38,046 nucleotides of DNA from Oscillospiraceae bacterium (lineage in GTDB: Bacteria > Bacillota > Clostridia > Oscillospirales > Acutalibacteraceae): the NCBI GenBank assembly GCA_902772935.1, contig CACYCR010000146.1, positions 1 through 38,046 on the forward strand, read 5' to 3'. Numbering within the stretch: position 1 is the stretch's first letter; the number at the start of each line of letters is the position of its first letter. Of the stretch, positions 8,061-15,526 are shown piece after piece. A program made the translations under genes and the position numbers. The notes under the pieces are model-generated. The model was given only the letters and a program-made list of their open reading frames with translations. It was not told the DNA's origin and searched no databases.

Positions 8061-8107
8061 ATAATCGGCTGAATTCAGCCGGAATAACACAGAGGTGTGA
8101 AGAAGTT

Positions 8108-10921
8108 ATGGTTAAAGAAGTGAACCCCAATATTCACGTCAACGAACGGGATTACCCCGTGAACGGCCATCATTGCGATGACCCCGAAAAAGCAAAACTT
8201 GTCAAAAAGCTCGCAGTGCTGATCACGGACTCCATTCCGCGCAAGCTGCCCGGCGGCATGAAGGAAAACCACATGGATTTCTGGATTCTTGACCGCCTTT
8301 TGACAAAAGAAGAAGTCAAGTTCATGCTGTCCTTCAAGGTGCGCCGCGTGGGCCTGACCACGAAAGAGCTTGCCGAACGCAACGGCATGAGCGAAGCAGA
8401 GGCCCAGAAAATCATTGACCATTTGATCTGGATCGGCATTCTCGAGCAGAACCGTGACAACGCCGATCAGCATATCCAGTACTGGATCCCGAAGTGGGTT
8501 GTCGGTTCCGGCGAATACATGGTCGAGCATCCGACCCTGACCGACACGAATCCCGAGGTGGCGACAATGTTCAACCTCGCGCCGCAGGAACCGCTGGAGC
8601 TCGCGGCAAAGCTTGTTCCGCCGGGCGGCGCCGGTATCGGCATGCACGTCATCCCGGTGGAAAAGGCGATTGACCCGAAGAGCGAAAGCGTCAGCGTGGA
8701 GCATCTGTCCCACTGGGTCAACAAATCCCACAAGCTGTGCAAAATGGTCTGTGCCTGCCGTAAGGCGCAGCGCGTGCGCGGCGAGGGCGTCGGCGACATC
8801 GAAGGCAAAATGTGCATCGGCGTTGACGACATTGCGGAGTTCCTTGTGGAAAGCGGCAAGGACGCCGAATACATCACCAAAGAAGAAGCGATGGAGATCA
8901 TCATGCGCGCCGAGCGCAAGGGCTATGTCCATCAGATCACGAACCTTGACGGCCCGAACCGCATCGTCGGTATCTGCAATTGCTCCGCCGGTTCCTGCTA
9001 CGGCCTGCGCACGAGCCAGTTGTTCAACACGCCGAACATGAGCCGCTCCGCCTACCGCGCCCATGTGGACACGGAGAAGTGCGTTGCCTGCGGCAAATGC
9101 GTTGAGGTCTGCCCGGCCGGTGCGGCAAAGCTCGGCCAGAAGCTGTGCAAAAAAGACGGAAGCAAGGTTATGTACCCCGTCCACGACCTGCCGGACGATC
9201 ACGTCTGGGGCGAGGACAGATGGGATAAGAATTATCGCGACAGCAACAAAATCAACTGCTATGACAGCGGTACCTCCCCGTGCAAGACGGCCTGCCCGGC
9301 GCACATCGCCGTACAGGGCTACGTCAAGATGGCGGGTGAAGGCCGCTATGCCGATGCAGTGAAGCTCATCCGGCAGGATAACCCGTTCCCGGCTGTCTGC
9401 GGCGCGGTCTGCAACCGCCGCTGCGAAGGCGCCTGCACCCGCGGCAAAATCGACCAGCCTGTCGCCATCGACGAGATCAAAAAGTTCCTGGCGCAGTGGG
9501 AGCTGGAAAATCCCGAAAGCTTCAAGGTCATCAGCGAAAACGGTGAAGGCAACCAGTGGGATGATTACAAAATCGCCGTCATCGGCGCCGGCCCGGCGGG
9601 TCTTTCCGCTGCGTGGTATCTGCGTACCGAAGGCTATCCGGTCACCGTCTTTGAAAAAGAGGCGCGTCCCGGCGGTATGCTCATGAACGGCATCCCGAAC
9701 TTCCGGTTGGAAAAAGACGTTTTGCAAAAGGAGATCGACCTCATTGAAAGCATGGGTGCCGAGATCAAGTGCGGCGTTGAGGTCGGCAAGGATGTCACCC
9801 TCGATGAACTGCGTGCGCAGGGCTACAAGGGTTTCTTCATCGCCATCGGTCTGCAGGGCGGCCGCCTTGCGGGCGTTCCGGGCGAAGACGCCAAGGGCGT
9901 ACAGAGCGGCGTTGCCTTCCTGAGGGACGTCAACCTCGGCAAAACCGCGACCCTCTCCGGCGACGTTGTGGTCATCGGCGGCGGCAACGTGGCGGCGGAC
10001 GTCGCACGTACCGCACTGCGCTGCACCGACGGCAAGGTTACGATGCTCTGTCTGGAAAGCCGCGACGAAATGCCGGCGGCAAAGGACGAGGTTGCGGAGA
10101 TTCTCGAAGAAAAGATCGAGATCAAAAACGGCTGGGGTCCGAAGGAGATCCTCACCGAAAACGGCGTCGTCACCGGCGTGGTCTTCAAAAAGTGTGTCAG
10201 CGTCTTCGACAGCGAGCATCGCTTCGCGCCGAAGTACGACGAAAACGACACGATCACCGTACCGTGCAGCAATGCCCTCATGGCCATCGGTCAGAGCGCC
10301 GAATGGGGCGATCTGCTCAAGGGCAGCAAGGTTGTGGTCCGCCGCAACGGCACTGCCGAAGCCGACCCGGTCACGCTGCAGACGGCAGAGCCCGACATCT
10401 TTGTCGGCGGCGATATCTTCCACGGCGCACGCTTTGCGATCGACGCGATCGCCGACGGCCGTGAAGGTATGGTCTCACTCAACCGCTTTGTCCATCCCGG
10501 TCAGTCGCTGACGATCGGCCGCGATCTGCGCAAGTTCATCGAGCTTGACAAGGATGACATCCGCATCGACTCCTACGACAACGCTTCGCGGCAGGCGCCC
10601 GGTCTCAAGCCCGGCGACCCGCGCAAGTCGTTCAGTGACCTGCGCCTTCCGCTGACGGAAGAACAGATCAAGACCGAAGCGTCCCGTTGCCTCAAGTGCG
10701 GCGCGACGACCGTCGACTACAATATGTGCGTCGGCTGCGGCCTTTGCACCACGCGCTGCGAATTTGACGCGATCCATCTTTCACGCGACCTGCCGGCGTG
10801 CTCCGATATGCACACCGCAGAGGAGATGATGAAGCTCGTCGGTCCCTACGCCCTCAAGCGTATGGGCAAGATCATCAAGCGCAAGATCACCGGCAAGGGC
10901 GAGTATCCGTCCGAGCAGTAA
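8108..10921 (+). CDS. iron-sulfur flavoprotein oxidoreductase (GltD/NfnL-like core)
   Basis: A 937-residue soluble redox enzyme. The N-terminal 200 residues hold a winged-helix-like segment (VGLTTKELAERNGMSEAEA). Cys-rich segments follow (CKMVCAC near 211, CNCSAGSC near 292), then a ferredoxin-type 4Fe-4S motif C325-x2-C328-x2-C331-x3-C335. Residues about 380-460 match the Fe-S domain of glutamate synthase small subunit and dihydropyrimidine dehydrogenase (PCKTACPAHI, CGAVCNRRCEGAC). A flavin site GAGPAGLSAAW lies near 492, a second Rossmann site VIGGGNVAADVA near 622, and a last ferredoxin motif CVGCGLCTTRC near 874. It probably moves electrons between NAD(P)H, FAD and iron-sulfur partners; the true substrate is unknown. 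GAGGTG at 8092 precedes ATG 8108; it has its own promoter and terminator. Confidence 0.88.
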   Translation: MVKEVNPNIHVNERDYPVNGHHCDDPEKAKLVKKLAVLITDSIPRKLPGGMKENHMDFWILDRLLTKEEVKFMLSFKVRRVGLTTKELAERNGMSEAEAQKIIDHLIWIGILEQNRDNADQHIQYWIPKWVVGSGEYMVEHPTLTDTNPEVATMFNLAPQEPLELAAKLVPPGGAGIGMHVIPVEKAIDPKSESVSVEHLSHWVNKSHKLCKMVCACRKAQRVRGEGVGDIEGKMCIGVDDIAEFLVESGKDAEYITKEEAMEIIMRAERKGYVHQITNLDGPNRIVGICNCSAGSCYGLRTSQLFNTPNMSRSAYRAHVDTEKCVACGKCVEVCPAGAAKLGQKLCKKDGSKVMYPVHDLPDDHVWGEDRWDKNYRDSNKINCYDSGTSPCKTACPAHIAVQGYVKMAGEGRYADAVKLIRQDNPFPAVCGAVCNRRCEGACTRGKIDQPVAIDEIKKFLAQWELENPESFKVISENGEGNQWDDYKIAVIGAGPAGLSAAWYLRTEGYPVTVFEKEARPGGMLMNGIPNFRLEKDVLQKEIDLIESMGAEIKCGVEVGKDVTLDELRAQGYKGFFIAIGLQGGRLAGVPGEDAKGVQSGVAFLRDVNLGKTATLSGDVVVIGGGNVAADVARTALRCTDGKVTMLCLESRDEMPAAKDEVAEILEEKIEIKNGWGPKEILTENGVVTGVVFKKCVSVFDSEHRFAPKYDENDTITVPCSNALMAIGQSAEWGDLLKGSKVVVRRNGTAEADPVTLQTAEPDIFVGGDIFHGARFAIDAIADGREGMVSLNRFVHPGQSLTIGRDLRKFIELDKDDIRIDSYDNASRQAPGLKPGDPRKSFSDLRLPLTEEQIKTEASRCLKCGATTVDYNMCVGCGLCTTRCEFDAIHLSRDLPACSDMHTAEEMMKLVGPYALKRMGKIIKRKITGKGEYPSEQ

Positions 10922-10955
10922 GTTCGGCAGCATCCCAAAAAGCAATTTAAAATGC

Positions 10956-10987
10956 AAAACGAGGCACAGTCATTGTGCCTCGTTTTT
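10956..10987. terminator. bidirectional terminator between convergent genes
   Basis: Stem AAAACGAGGCACA (10956-10968) with TGTGCCTCGTTTT (10974-10986), 5-nt loop. The A run on one side and T run on the other let it serve both the flavoprotein gene and the SGNH gene that ends at 11019. Confidence 0.85.
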
Positions 10988-11018
10988 ACCTTGTTTTCTG
11001 CAGTTTTGCGCAAACCGC

Positions 11019-12191
11019 TCACTCGATGTTTAACATCGACAAATCGAAGTTGTCCGCAACCGCTTTGCCGCCGGCGGCGTTGAAATGCAGCTTGTCGCCG
11101 CCGAGGTACGTTCTTCGCGTGTGCAGCGGACGATCCGGGTCGGAAGTGACTGCCGCCATGTCAAAAAAGCCGTCAAACTCGTTTTGCCGCAGACGCAGCA
11201 TCGCGAGCACATCTTCGAGCAGGGCGAGCTTTTCCGGCGTTGCGTCAATGCAGTCGCCGAAGCCGATGGGCGTTGTGCCGATGACGCGGATGCCGGCGCT
11301 TTGCATCTGCCACGCGAGGGTGAAAATGCCGTCAACAAGCGCGGCGGCGGTCGGCTTTTCCTTCGGCAGACCGTTGATCGTTGCGTACTGAATCAGATCG
11401 TTGATGCCGAGTTCGAGGATGACAAATCCAATGTTGTCGTATGCGAGCACGTCATCCGCAAGACGGGTCAGCCCCTTGACGCCGTAAAGATCACGGGCTG
11501 GAAAGATCGGCGAACAATCCTGCAGAACACGGTTGCCCATGATGGATTTGTTGACCACGCTGAACCGGCCGGGGAAGGCGGCACGGACGCGCGCCTCAAA
11601 CGGATTCACCCAAAAGCCCTGCTGCGAAAGGGAATCGCCGAAAACAACGATCGCTTTTGCGCCGTCTGCATTCAGCACCTCCACTGCGTCGAACAGGGGA
11701 ATGGGCTGATGGAAGGGCATCCGCAGCAGCCCGCTTGCCACGCGACGCAGCCGGTCGTTTGTCCGTTTGGCGTGGTCGGCGAAGATCGCATGGCGGCGGT
11801 CGCCGGGCAGCACGCAAAGACCGGCGTTGTTCATGAGGTTGCCGCAGGTCAGCCGGCCGGCTTTCACATACACGCTCACACACAGGAATGCGCCGGGCTG
11901 TACCGGAAAGGAGACGGCGGGGCTGATGAAGCGCGTTTTCCGCTGCAGCCGAAATGCGCCGGTCAGATCAACACTGTCAGACAAAAGGTTGCCGTCCGCG
12001 TCGCAGACTGCGGCGCTGATGCCGCCGATGCAAACGCTGTCTTTGCCGCAGAAATTGGACAGTCGTACGCGCATGTGCGTACCGGAAATCGCCGATGAAA
12101 GAATCAGACGAAAGGTCTGCGGCTTTTCGGGAAAACTGAAATAGGAGAGGGCAGCGTGCGCCTGCCCCCAGATCGGTGTCCAGGATGCCAT
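11019..12191 (-). CDS. SGNH/GDSL-type esterase
   Basis: A 390-residue hydrolase. The N-terminal half (to about 175) is a beta-rich domain of the kind that precedes SGNH domains in carbohydrate esterases. The SGNH domain begins with IVVFGDSLSQQG (catalytic Ser 187, block I), followed by MGN (about 218-220, block II), ELGINDL (Asn 264, block III) and GGDKLHFNAAG (Asp 366 and His 369, block V). All four catalytic blocks are present. Enzymes of this class remove acyl groups from polysaccharides or lipids. There is no signal peptide, so it probably acts inside the cell. The start at 12191 follows AAAGGAGG; the longer frame upstream lacks one. It is transcribed alone from the promoter at 12225-12253. 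Confidence 0.9.
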   Translation of the reverse strand: MASWTPIWGQAHAALSYFSFPEKPQTFRLILSSAISGTHMRVRLSNFCGKDSVCIGGISAAVCDADGNLLSDSVDLTGAFRLQRKTRFISPAVSFPVQPGAFLCVSVYVKAGRLTCGNLMNNAGLCVLPGDRRHAIFADHAKRTNDRLRRVASGLLRMPFHQPIPLFDAVEVLNADGAKAIVVFGDSLSQQGFWVNPFEARVRAAFPGRFSVVNKSIMGNRVLQDCSPIFPARDLYGVKGLTRLADDVLAYDNIGFVILELGINDLIQYATINGLPKEKPTAAALVDGIFTLAWQMQSAGIRVIGTTPIGFGDCIDATPEKLALLEDVLAMLRLRQNEFDGFFDMAAVTSDPDRPLHTRRTYLGGDKLHFNAAGGKAVADNFDLSMLNIE

Positions 12192-12224
12192 GAGAAAACC
12201 TCCTTTGAATCGGTTGTTATGTTC

Positions 12225-12253
12225 ATCGTATCGCAAACAGATGCATTTGTCAA
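12225..12253 (-). promoter_or_regulatory. housekeeping promoter of the SGNH esterase gene
   Basis: On the minus strand: TTGACA (12253-12248), 17 bp, TACGAT (12230-12225). It lies about 34 bp before the start codon. Confidence 0.82.
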
Positions 12254-12338
12254 GCCGCGTGTTCACAGTTCTTTTGCAATTTTATGATACTTCTATGAGA
12301 TTTTTCTGATATGATAAATGGATGAAGGAGAGATGGCT

Positions 12339-13217
12339 TTGCAAACGAAGAAAAGAACCTGGAAGAATACGGCGGTGCTGTGTGTCTGCGTCTTGCTGGG
12401 CAACGCGCTGCTGGCATTTTTGGTGGCGGCATTTGTGCTGCCGCATGACATCATTATGGGCGGGACAACCGGTATCGGTATCGTCCTATCAAAAGTTACA
12501 GGCAAAGATACCGCGTTGTTTGTGCTGCTTCTGAATGTGGCGCTGTTGCTCTTCGGCTGGGCAGTCCTCGGACGAAAATTCTTTTTGTCCACGGTTGCAA
12601 GCTCGGTGCTGTACCCGGTGTTTCTCGGACTCTTTCAGCGAATCCCCGGCATCGACCGCCTGACGGAAAACAATCTGCTCGCAGCGATCTTCACCGGCTG
12701 CCTGCTCGGTGTGTCACTCGGTCTGGTGATGCGCGTCGGCTCCTCCACGGGCGGCATGGACGTCATCAACCTGGTGTTTCACAAATGGTTCCATTTTCCG
12801 ATCGCGGTACTTGTCTGGGCGTCCGATCTGTTGGTGATCGGACTGCAGGCGATTTTTGCAAAACCCGAAAGCACGCTGCTCGGCATTCTGGTACTGATGC
12901 TGGAGGCGATCGTTCTCGATCAGGTGATGCTGCTCGGGCAGTCGCAGCTGCAGGTCTTTGTGGTGTCCGACCGGTTTGAGACCATCCGGGAGCAACTGCT
13001 GTATCAGATGGATCTCGGCGTCACAATGTCACTGATCGAAACGGGACACCTCGAGAAAGAGCAAAAGGGTGTTTTGTGTGTGGTGCATCCGCGGCAACTG
13101 TACGCCGTGACAAGCTGCATCCGCGATGTGGATCCGCAGGCATTCATCACGATTACAAAAATCAAGGAAGTCCGCGGCAAAGGCTTCACACTCGAGCGTA
13201 TTGCCGTTGAAAAATAA
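12339..13217 (+). CDS. YitT family membrane protein (DUF2179)
   Basis: A YitT/YebE-type protein of about 292 residues with five or six membrane helices, including LLGNALLAFLVAAFVLP, the conserved MGGTTGIGIVLS loop, and GLVMRVGSSTGGMDVI. Its C-terminal DUF2179 domain (about the last 80 residues: QVFVVSDRFETIREQL, LCVVHPRQLYAVTSCIRDVDPQAFITI) has a ferredoxin-like fold. The family is common in Firmicutes and its substrate is unknown. Start choice: AAGGAG at 12325-12330 sits inside the longer frame from ATG 12318 and only 2 nt before ATG 12333, but is ideally spaced (8 nt) for TTG 12339, which I prefer. The real start could be any of the three. The chagasin gene follows 35 bp later. Confidence 0.85.
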   Translation: MQTKKRTWKNTAVLCVCVLLGNALLAFLVAAFVLPHDIIMGGTTGIGIVLSKVTGKDTALFVLLLNVALLLFGWAVLGRKFFLSTVASSVLYPVFLGLFQRIPGIDRLTENNLLAAIFTGCLLGVSLGLVMRVGSSTGGMDVINLVFHKWFHFPIAVLVWASDLLVIGLQAIFAKPESTLLGILVLMLEAIVLDQVMLLGQSQLQVFVVSDRFETIREQLLYQMDLGVTMSLIETGHLEKEQKGVLCVVHPRQLYAVTSCIRDVDPQAFITITKIKEVRGKGFTLERIAVEK

Positions 13218-13252
13218 CAACACGCACAGGTTGTGCGCAAGGAGGTCATTTT

Positions 13253-13672
13253 ATGCAGGCAATCATCCAAAGAATTCTGGCATTTTTCTTCGCAGTCCTC
13301 GCGTTTTTCGGCGTGACGCCGAAGCAGGCGCAGCCGGACGTGACCGTCGGCAATGACGGTTACGCCATCGTGGAAGAGGGCGTGCAGTTCTCCTTCGCGG
13401 CGAACAGCACCACCGGCTACACCTGGGAAGCGAAGGCGGACGGCGACAGCGTTGTGCTGGAAAAGGCGTTCTACACCGCGCCGAAAACCGGTCTCGTCGG
13501 ACAGGGTGGCACGCAGTTCTTCAACTACCGTGCCGTGAAGGCGGGCACAACGACCCTTACCTTCACCTATCAGCGCAGTTGGGAAACCAACCCGCCGGTC
13601 AAAACCTATGTTGCCGTGGTCACGGTTGCGGCTGACCGGTCGGTCACCGTTGACAGCTTTGCGGCAAAGTAA
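13253..13672 (+). CDS. chagasin-like (I42) cysteine protease inhibitor, exported
   Basis: A 139-residue protein with an N-terminal hydrophobic segment (residues 4-21) that is a signal peptide or anchor, followed by an I42/chagasin domain. The three inhibitor loops are recognisable: N51-S-T-T-G-Y56-TW (family consensus NPTTGYxW), G83-QGGTQFF (the GxGG loop) and R108-S-W-E (family RPW). Chagasins block papain-family cysteine proteases such as host cathepsins or the cell's own exported proteases. A strong AAGGAGGT lies before ATG 13253. It is probably co-transcribed with the YitT gene and is followed by a long terminator. The change of RPW to RSW is within family variation as I recall it; activity is inferred. 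Confidence 0.88.
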   Translation: MQAIIQRILAFFFAVLAFFGVTPKQAQPDVTVGNDGYAIVEEGVQFSFAANSTTGYTWEAKADGDSVVLEKAFYTAPKTGLVGQGGTQFFNYRAVKAGTTTLTFTYQRSWETNPPVKTYVAVVTVAADRSVTVDSFAAK

Positions 13673-13699
13673 GGCGGAACACGCAGACAAGAGAGAATG

Positions 13700-13749
13700 A
13701 CAACCACCGGACAGGTCGGCTGCGGCTGACTTGTCCGGTAGTTGTTTTT
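13700..13749 (+). terminator. strong terminator after the inhibitor gene
   Basis: An 18-bp stem runs from ACAACCACCGGACAGG (from 13700) to its partner ending at 13744, with a 10-nt loop and TTTTT at 13745-13749. Confidence 0.85.
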
Positions 13750-13752
13750 GCT

Positions 13753-13855
13753 GTGCCTGCGGGCGGGGCGCCACCGGCACGGCAACGCCGTGCCGTGCGC
13801 CGCAGGCGCGGCGCTGTGCGAAGCACAGCAGGTGGCGTCCCGTCCCCGCAGGCAC
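13753..13855 (+). repeat. cloverleaf element copy 1 (four-way-junction repeat)
   Basis: GC-rich element between convergent genes. A closing stem of about 22 bp with small bulges pairs 13753-13775 with 13831-13855. Inside are three hairpins: arm 1 GGCACGGC-AAC-GCCGTGCC (13776-13794), arm 2 GCCGC-AGGC-GCGGC (13799-13812), arm 3 CTGTGC-GAA-GCACAG (13814-13828). It begins right after the preceding terminator and ends 9 bp before a terminator for the opposite strand. See copies at 15193, 23372, 32622 and 37743. Confidence 0.8.
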
Positions 13856-13863
13856 TGCTGTTC

Positions 13864-13906
13864 AAAAAAGCGCCGCCGCTCCACGTTTGGTGAAGCAGCG
13901 GCGTCC
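13864..13906 (-). terminator. terminator of the lipoprotein/membrane-protein operon
   Basis: On the minus strand, a stem built of GCCGC/GCGGC and CTTCAC/GTGGAG is followed by TTTTTT. It is placed just after the stop of the gene at 13921-14529. Confidence 0.75.
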
Positions 13907-13920
13907 TTTTACGGGAAGGC

Positions 13921-14529
13921 TTATTTTACGCTCTTTTTCGCCGTAAAGTATTTGATGCCGGCAATGAGGTTCAGCACCAATGCGACAGCCGCAAGAACGG
14001 CGGTGAAGATTGCGTAGGACTCCACGGAGCAAGCCGGATTGCTCTGGCAGTATTCCACAAGGATGTTCGACTGGTTGACCGACATCGCCGCCGTGTAGCC
14101 GAGAATCGTGAACACGATGCCGCCGAGGGTCGTCACCGCTGCAACGCAGTTGAGCAGATGCTTCTTGGTGAAGATCAGTACCAGCTCCAGCGCACAGGAG
14201 ACGATGAAGCAAAGGTAAGCGATCATGCCGTACAGGGCAAGGGGCGCGCAGGCGGACGCCGCGAAGTAGTTGAAGGTGTCCATGTTGCCGAAGAGACCGC
14301 CGGGGGTGGAGAGCTTTCCGGTGATGCCGCAGAAGAATGCATTCCAGCCGTTGACGAGGATTTCCGCACCGGGGATGTCCGTGTTATAGATGCACAGCCA
14401 CGGCAGAAACGCCAGGACGAACAACACGACGAACACGCCGATGGCAATCTTCGGAAACTTGCCGAGGGCTTTCAGCTTGCCTTCATAGGCACGGGCTTGC
14501 TTTTTGGTGAGCGTGGTTTCTTTTGCCAT
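13921..14529 (-). CDS. four-helix membrane protein of unknown function
   Basis: A 202-residue protein with a basic cytoplasmic N-terminus (TKKQARAYEGKLK) and four predicted membrane helices (about 27-48, 98-120, 126-148 and 168-190). A loop of about 50 residues between helices 1 and 2 is probably outside. A second outside loop (QSNILVEYCQSNPACSVES) contains two Cys that may form a disulfide. I do not recognise the family. GGAGG lies before the start at 14529. The lipoprotein gene ends 12 bp upstream, so both are made from the promoter at 15104-15132; the two products may work together at the cell surface. Confidence 0.7.
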   Translation of the reverse strand: MAKETTLTKKQARAYEGKLKALGKFPKIAIGVFVVLFVLAFLPWLCIYNTDIPGAEILVNGWNAFFCGITGKLSTPGGLFGNMDTFNYFAASACAPLALYGMIAYLCFIVSCALELVLIFTKKHLLNCVAAVTTLGGIVFTILGYTAAMSVNQSNILVEYCQSNPACSVESYAIFTAVLAAVALVLNLIAGIKYFTAKKSVK

Positions 14530-14541
14530 GGGGAATCCTCC

Positions 14542-15072
14542 TTATTTTGTCACGTAATATTGCAGACCGCTTGCATCTTCAATCAGCTCGCAGGTTGCGA
14601 CTTTGTAGGTCAGAAACGAGATCGTTTCATTTTTGTCCGGATCCACCGACCCGTCCGGCAGATAGGCATGGATCGTGATGTCGGTCATGTCGGCGCTTTT
14701 GAGCTCGCCGGTCAGGTGCACCCATGTTTTGTCGTTGTTGTCGGCGCTCTGGTTGCGCGGCGCGGGCAGCGCCTCATCGGACTCCAGCAAAAAGCCGATG
14801 ATCGTGTCCTTGCCGCAGGTGCAACCGTACCCGGCGGAGCATTTGCGTACACCGCACAGGTGGCTGTTGCCATCCACGTCGGTCAGCGCATAGGTGAAGC
14901 AGTCGAGAGACATCGGTGCGCCGAGGTACTGCTCAGGATAATACTGCATGTTGGTCATGACCAGAAAGAAGGTGTCTTCGGTCAGGTCGTATGCGGTTTC
15001 ACCCTTGTCTTTGCAAGCGGCCAGTGAAAAGCACAGCACCGCTGCCAGTACAAGGGAACAAAGTCGTTTCAT
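14542..15072 (-). CDS. exported lipoprotein, OB-like domain, unknown function
   Basis: A 176-residue lipoprotein. The signal peptide LVLAAVLCFSLAAC ends in a typical lipobox with the lipidated Cys at residue 20. The mature part contains LVMTNMQYYPEQYLGAPMSLDCFTYA and a Cys cluster (CGVRKCSAGYGCTCG). It ends with a strand-rich stretch about one turn of an OB-like domain (VHLTGELKSADMTDITIHAYLP). From memory this resembles Clostridia lipoproteins related to the C-terminal part of TIGR03943/YcgQ proteins; I am not certain. The start at 15072 is set by the signal peptide; the longer frame has no ribosome site. It leads the two-gene operon with the membrane protein at 13921. Confidence 0.8.
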   Translation of the reverse strand: MKRLCSLVLAAVLCFSLAACKDKGETAYDLTEDTFFLVMTNMQYYPEQYLGAPMSLDCFTYALTDVDGNSHLCGVRKCSAGYGCTCGKDTIIGFLLESDEALPAPRNQSADNNDKTWVHLTGELKSADMTDITIHAYLPDGSVDPDKNETISFLTYKVATCELIEDASGLQYYVTK

Positions 15073-15103
15073 TGATACCACCACCGGAAAAGATGTTAAA
15101 ATT

Positions 15104-15132
15104 ATTATATCGTAGAAGCCGGTAAAATGCAA
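15104..15132 (-). promoter_or_regulatory. promoter of the lipoprotein/membrane-protein operon
   Basis: Minus strand: TTGCAT (15132-15127), 17 bp, TATAAT (15109-15104), about 30 bp before the start codon at 15072. Confidence 0.8.
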
Positions 15133-15192
15133 GTCCAGTCAGGAAAAAGGTGCAGCAGTCTGCGGAAAACCGGGGTGGCGCGTATGTTGTCC

Positions 15193-15283
15193 GCCGCCCG
15201 GGGCGCCGCGCTGCGCGCAGCGGCCGCGTCTGCGGTTGCAGACACGGCGCACGGTCTTCGACCGTGCCGGCGCCCCGGGCGGC
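15193..15283 (-). repeat. cloverleaf element copy 2 (reverse orientation)
   Basis: A perfect 15-bp closing stem (15193-15207 with 15269-15283) encloses three hairpins. On the plus strand they read CGCTGC-GC-GCAGCG (15209-15222), GTCTGC-GGTT-GCAGAC (15228-15243) and GCACGGTC-TTC-GACCGTGC (15249-15267). Read on the minus strand the order matches copies 1, 3 and 5: a GCACGG arm first and a short CTGC-type arm last. It lies between the promoter of the lipoprotein operon and the aquaporin gene. A further hairpin follows at 15305-15347 (GTGCTGT/ACAGCAC with CGTCCG/CGGACG inside). Confidence 0.8.
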
Positions 15284-15351
15284 TTGGCACAGCGGTTCCG
15301 GTCAGTGCTGTACACGTCCGACGGCGGCGGACGGTTCGTCACAGCACAATG

Positions 15352-15420
15352 AAAAAGGTACGGCTGAACCGTACCTTTTTCATATTATCATTTTCTTTTT
15401 GTTCTTCGCTGCATGCAGAT
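15352..15420 (+). repeat. direct repeat unit a1: hairpin plus T-rich tail
   Basis: A 12-bp stem AAAAAGGTACGG/CCGTACCTTTTT (15352-15380) is followed by a 40-nt tail rich in T ending CTGCATGCAGAT. It is nearly identical, in the same orientation, to 15527-15594 (two or three differences, including a change in the hairpin loop). The hairpin with A and T runs can act as a terminator on either strand. Confidence 0.8.
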
Positions 15421-15488
15421 GAAGACGGCGTTTTCCTTCGCCCGACAGGCGACCGTCTGGTCGTCGAGGGCGAAAAAACGACGAAAAA
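15418..15488 (+). repeat. structured repeat module B, copy 1
   Basis: About 70 bp that fold into one long interrupted hairpin: CGTTTT/AAAACG at the base, TTCGCCC/GGGCGAA in the middle, GGCGACC/GGTCGTC at the top. It is about 85% identical to 37976-38046. The base stem differs in a compensating way there (CGGTTT/AAACCG). It is preceded in both places by a hairpin and a run rich in T ending in CTTCGC. Confidence 0.75.
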
Positions 15489-15526
15489 AGAAATACAATT
15501 GGGTATGGGCGCAGCCCATCCAAAAG

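Noticed and set aside
8075..10423. 782-codon open frame on the minus strand opposite the flavoprotein gene
   Set aside because: Shadow of a real GC-rich gene: low-complexity Ala/Asp/Val composition, no ribosome site, no recognisable domain, while the plus strand carries clear Fe-S and FAD motifs.
12318..12338. ATG 12318 or ATG 12333 as yitT start
   Set aside because: The AAGGAG ribosome site lies inside or only 2 nt before these codons; TTG 12339 has proper spacing. Kept as an uncertainty in the gene entry.
15193..15283. tRNA-like cloverleaf
   Set aside because: Four-way junction shape invites the idea, but arm sizes, the 15-bp closing stem and lack of the conserved D and T loop bases and CCA end exclude a tRNA.
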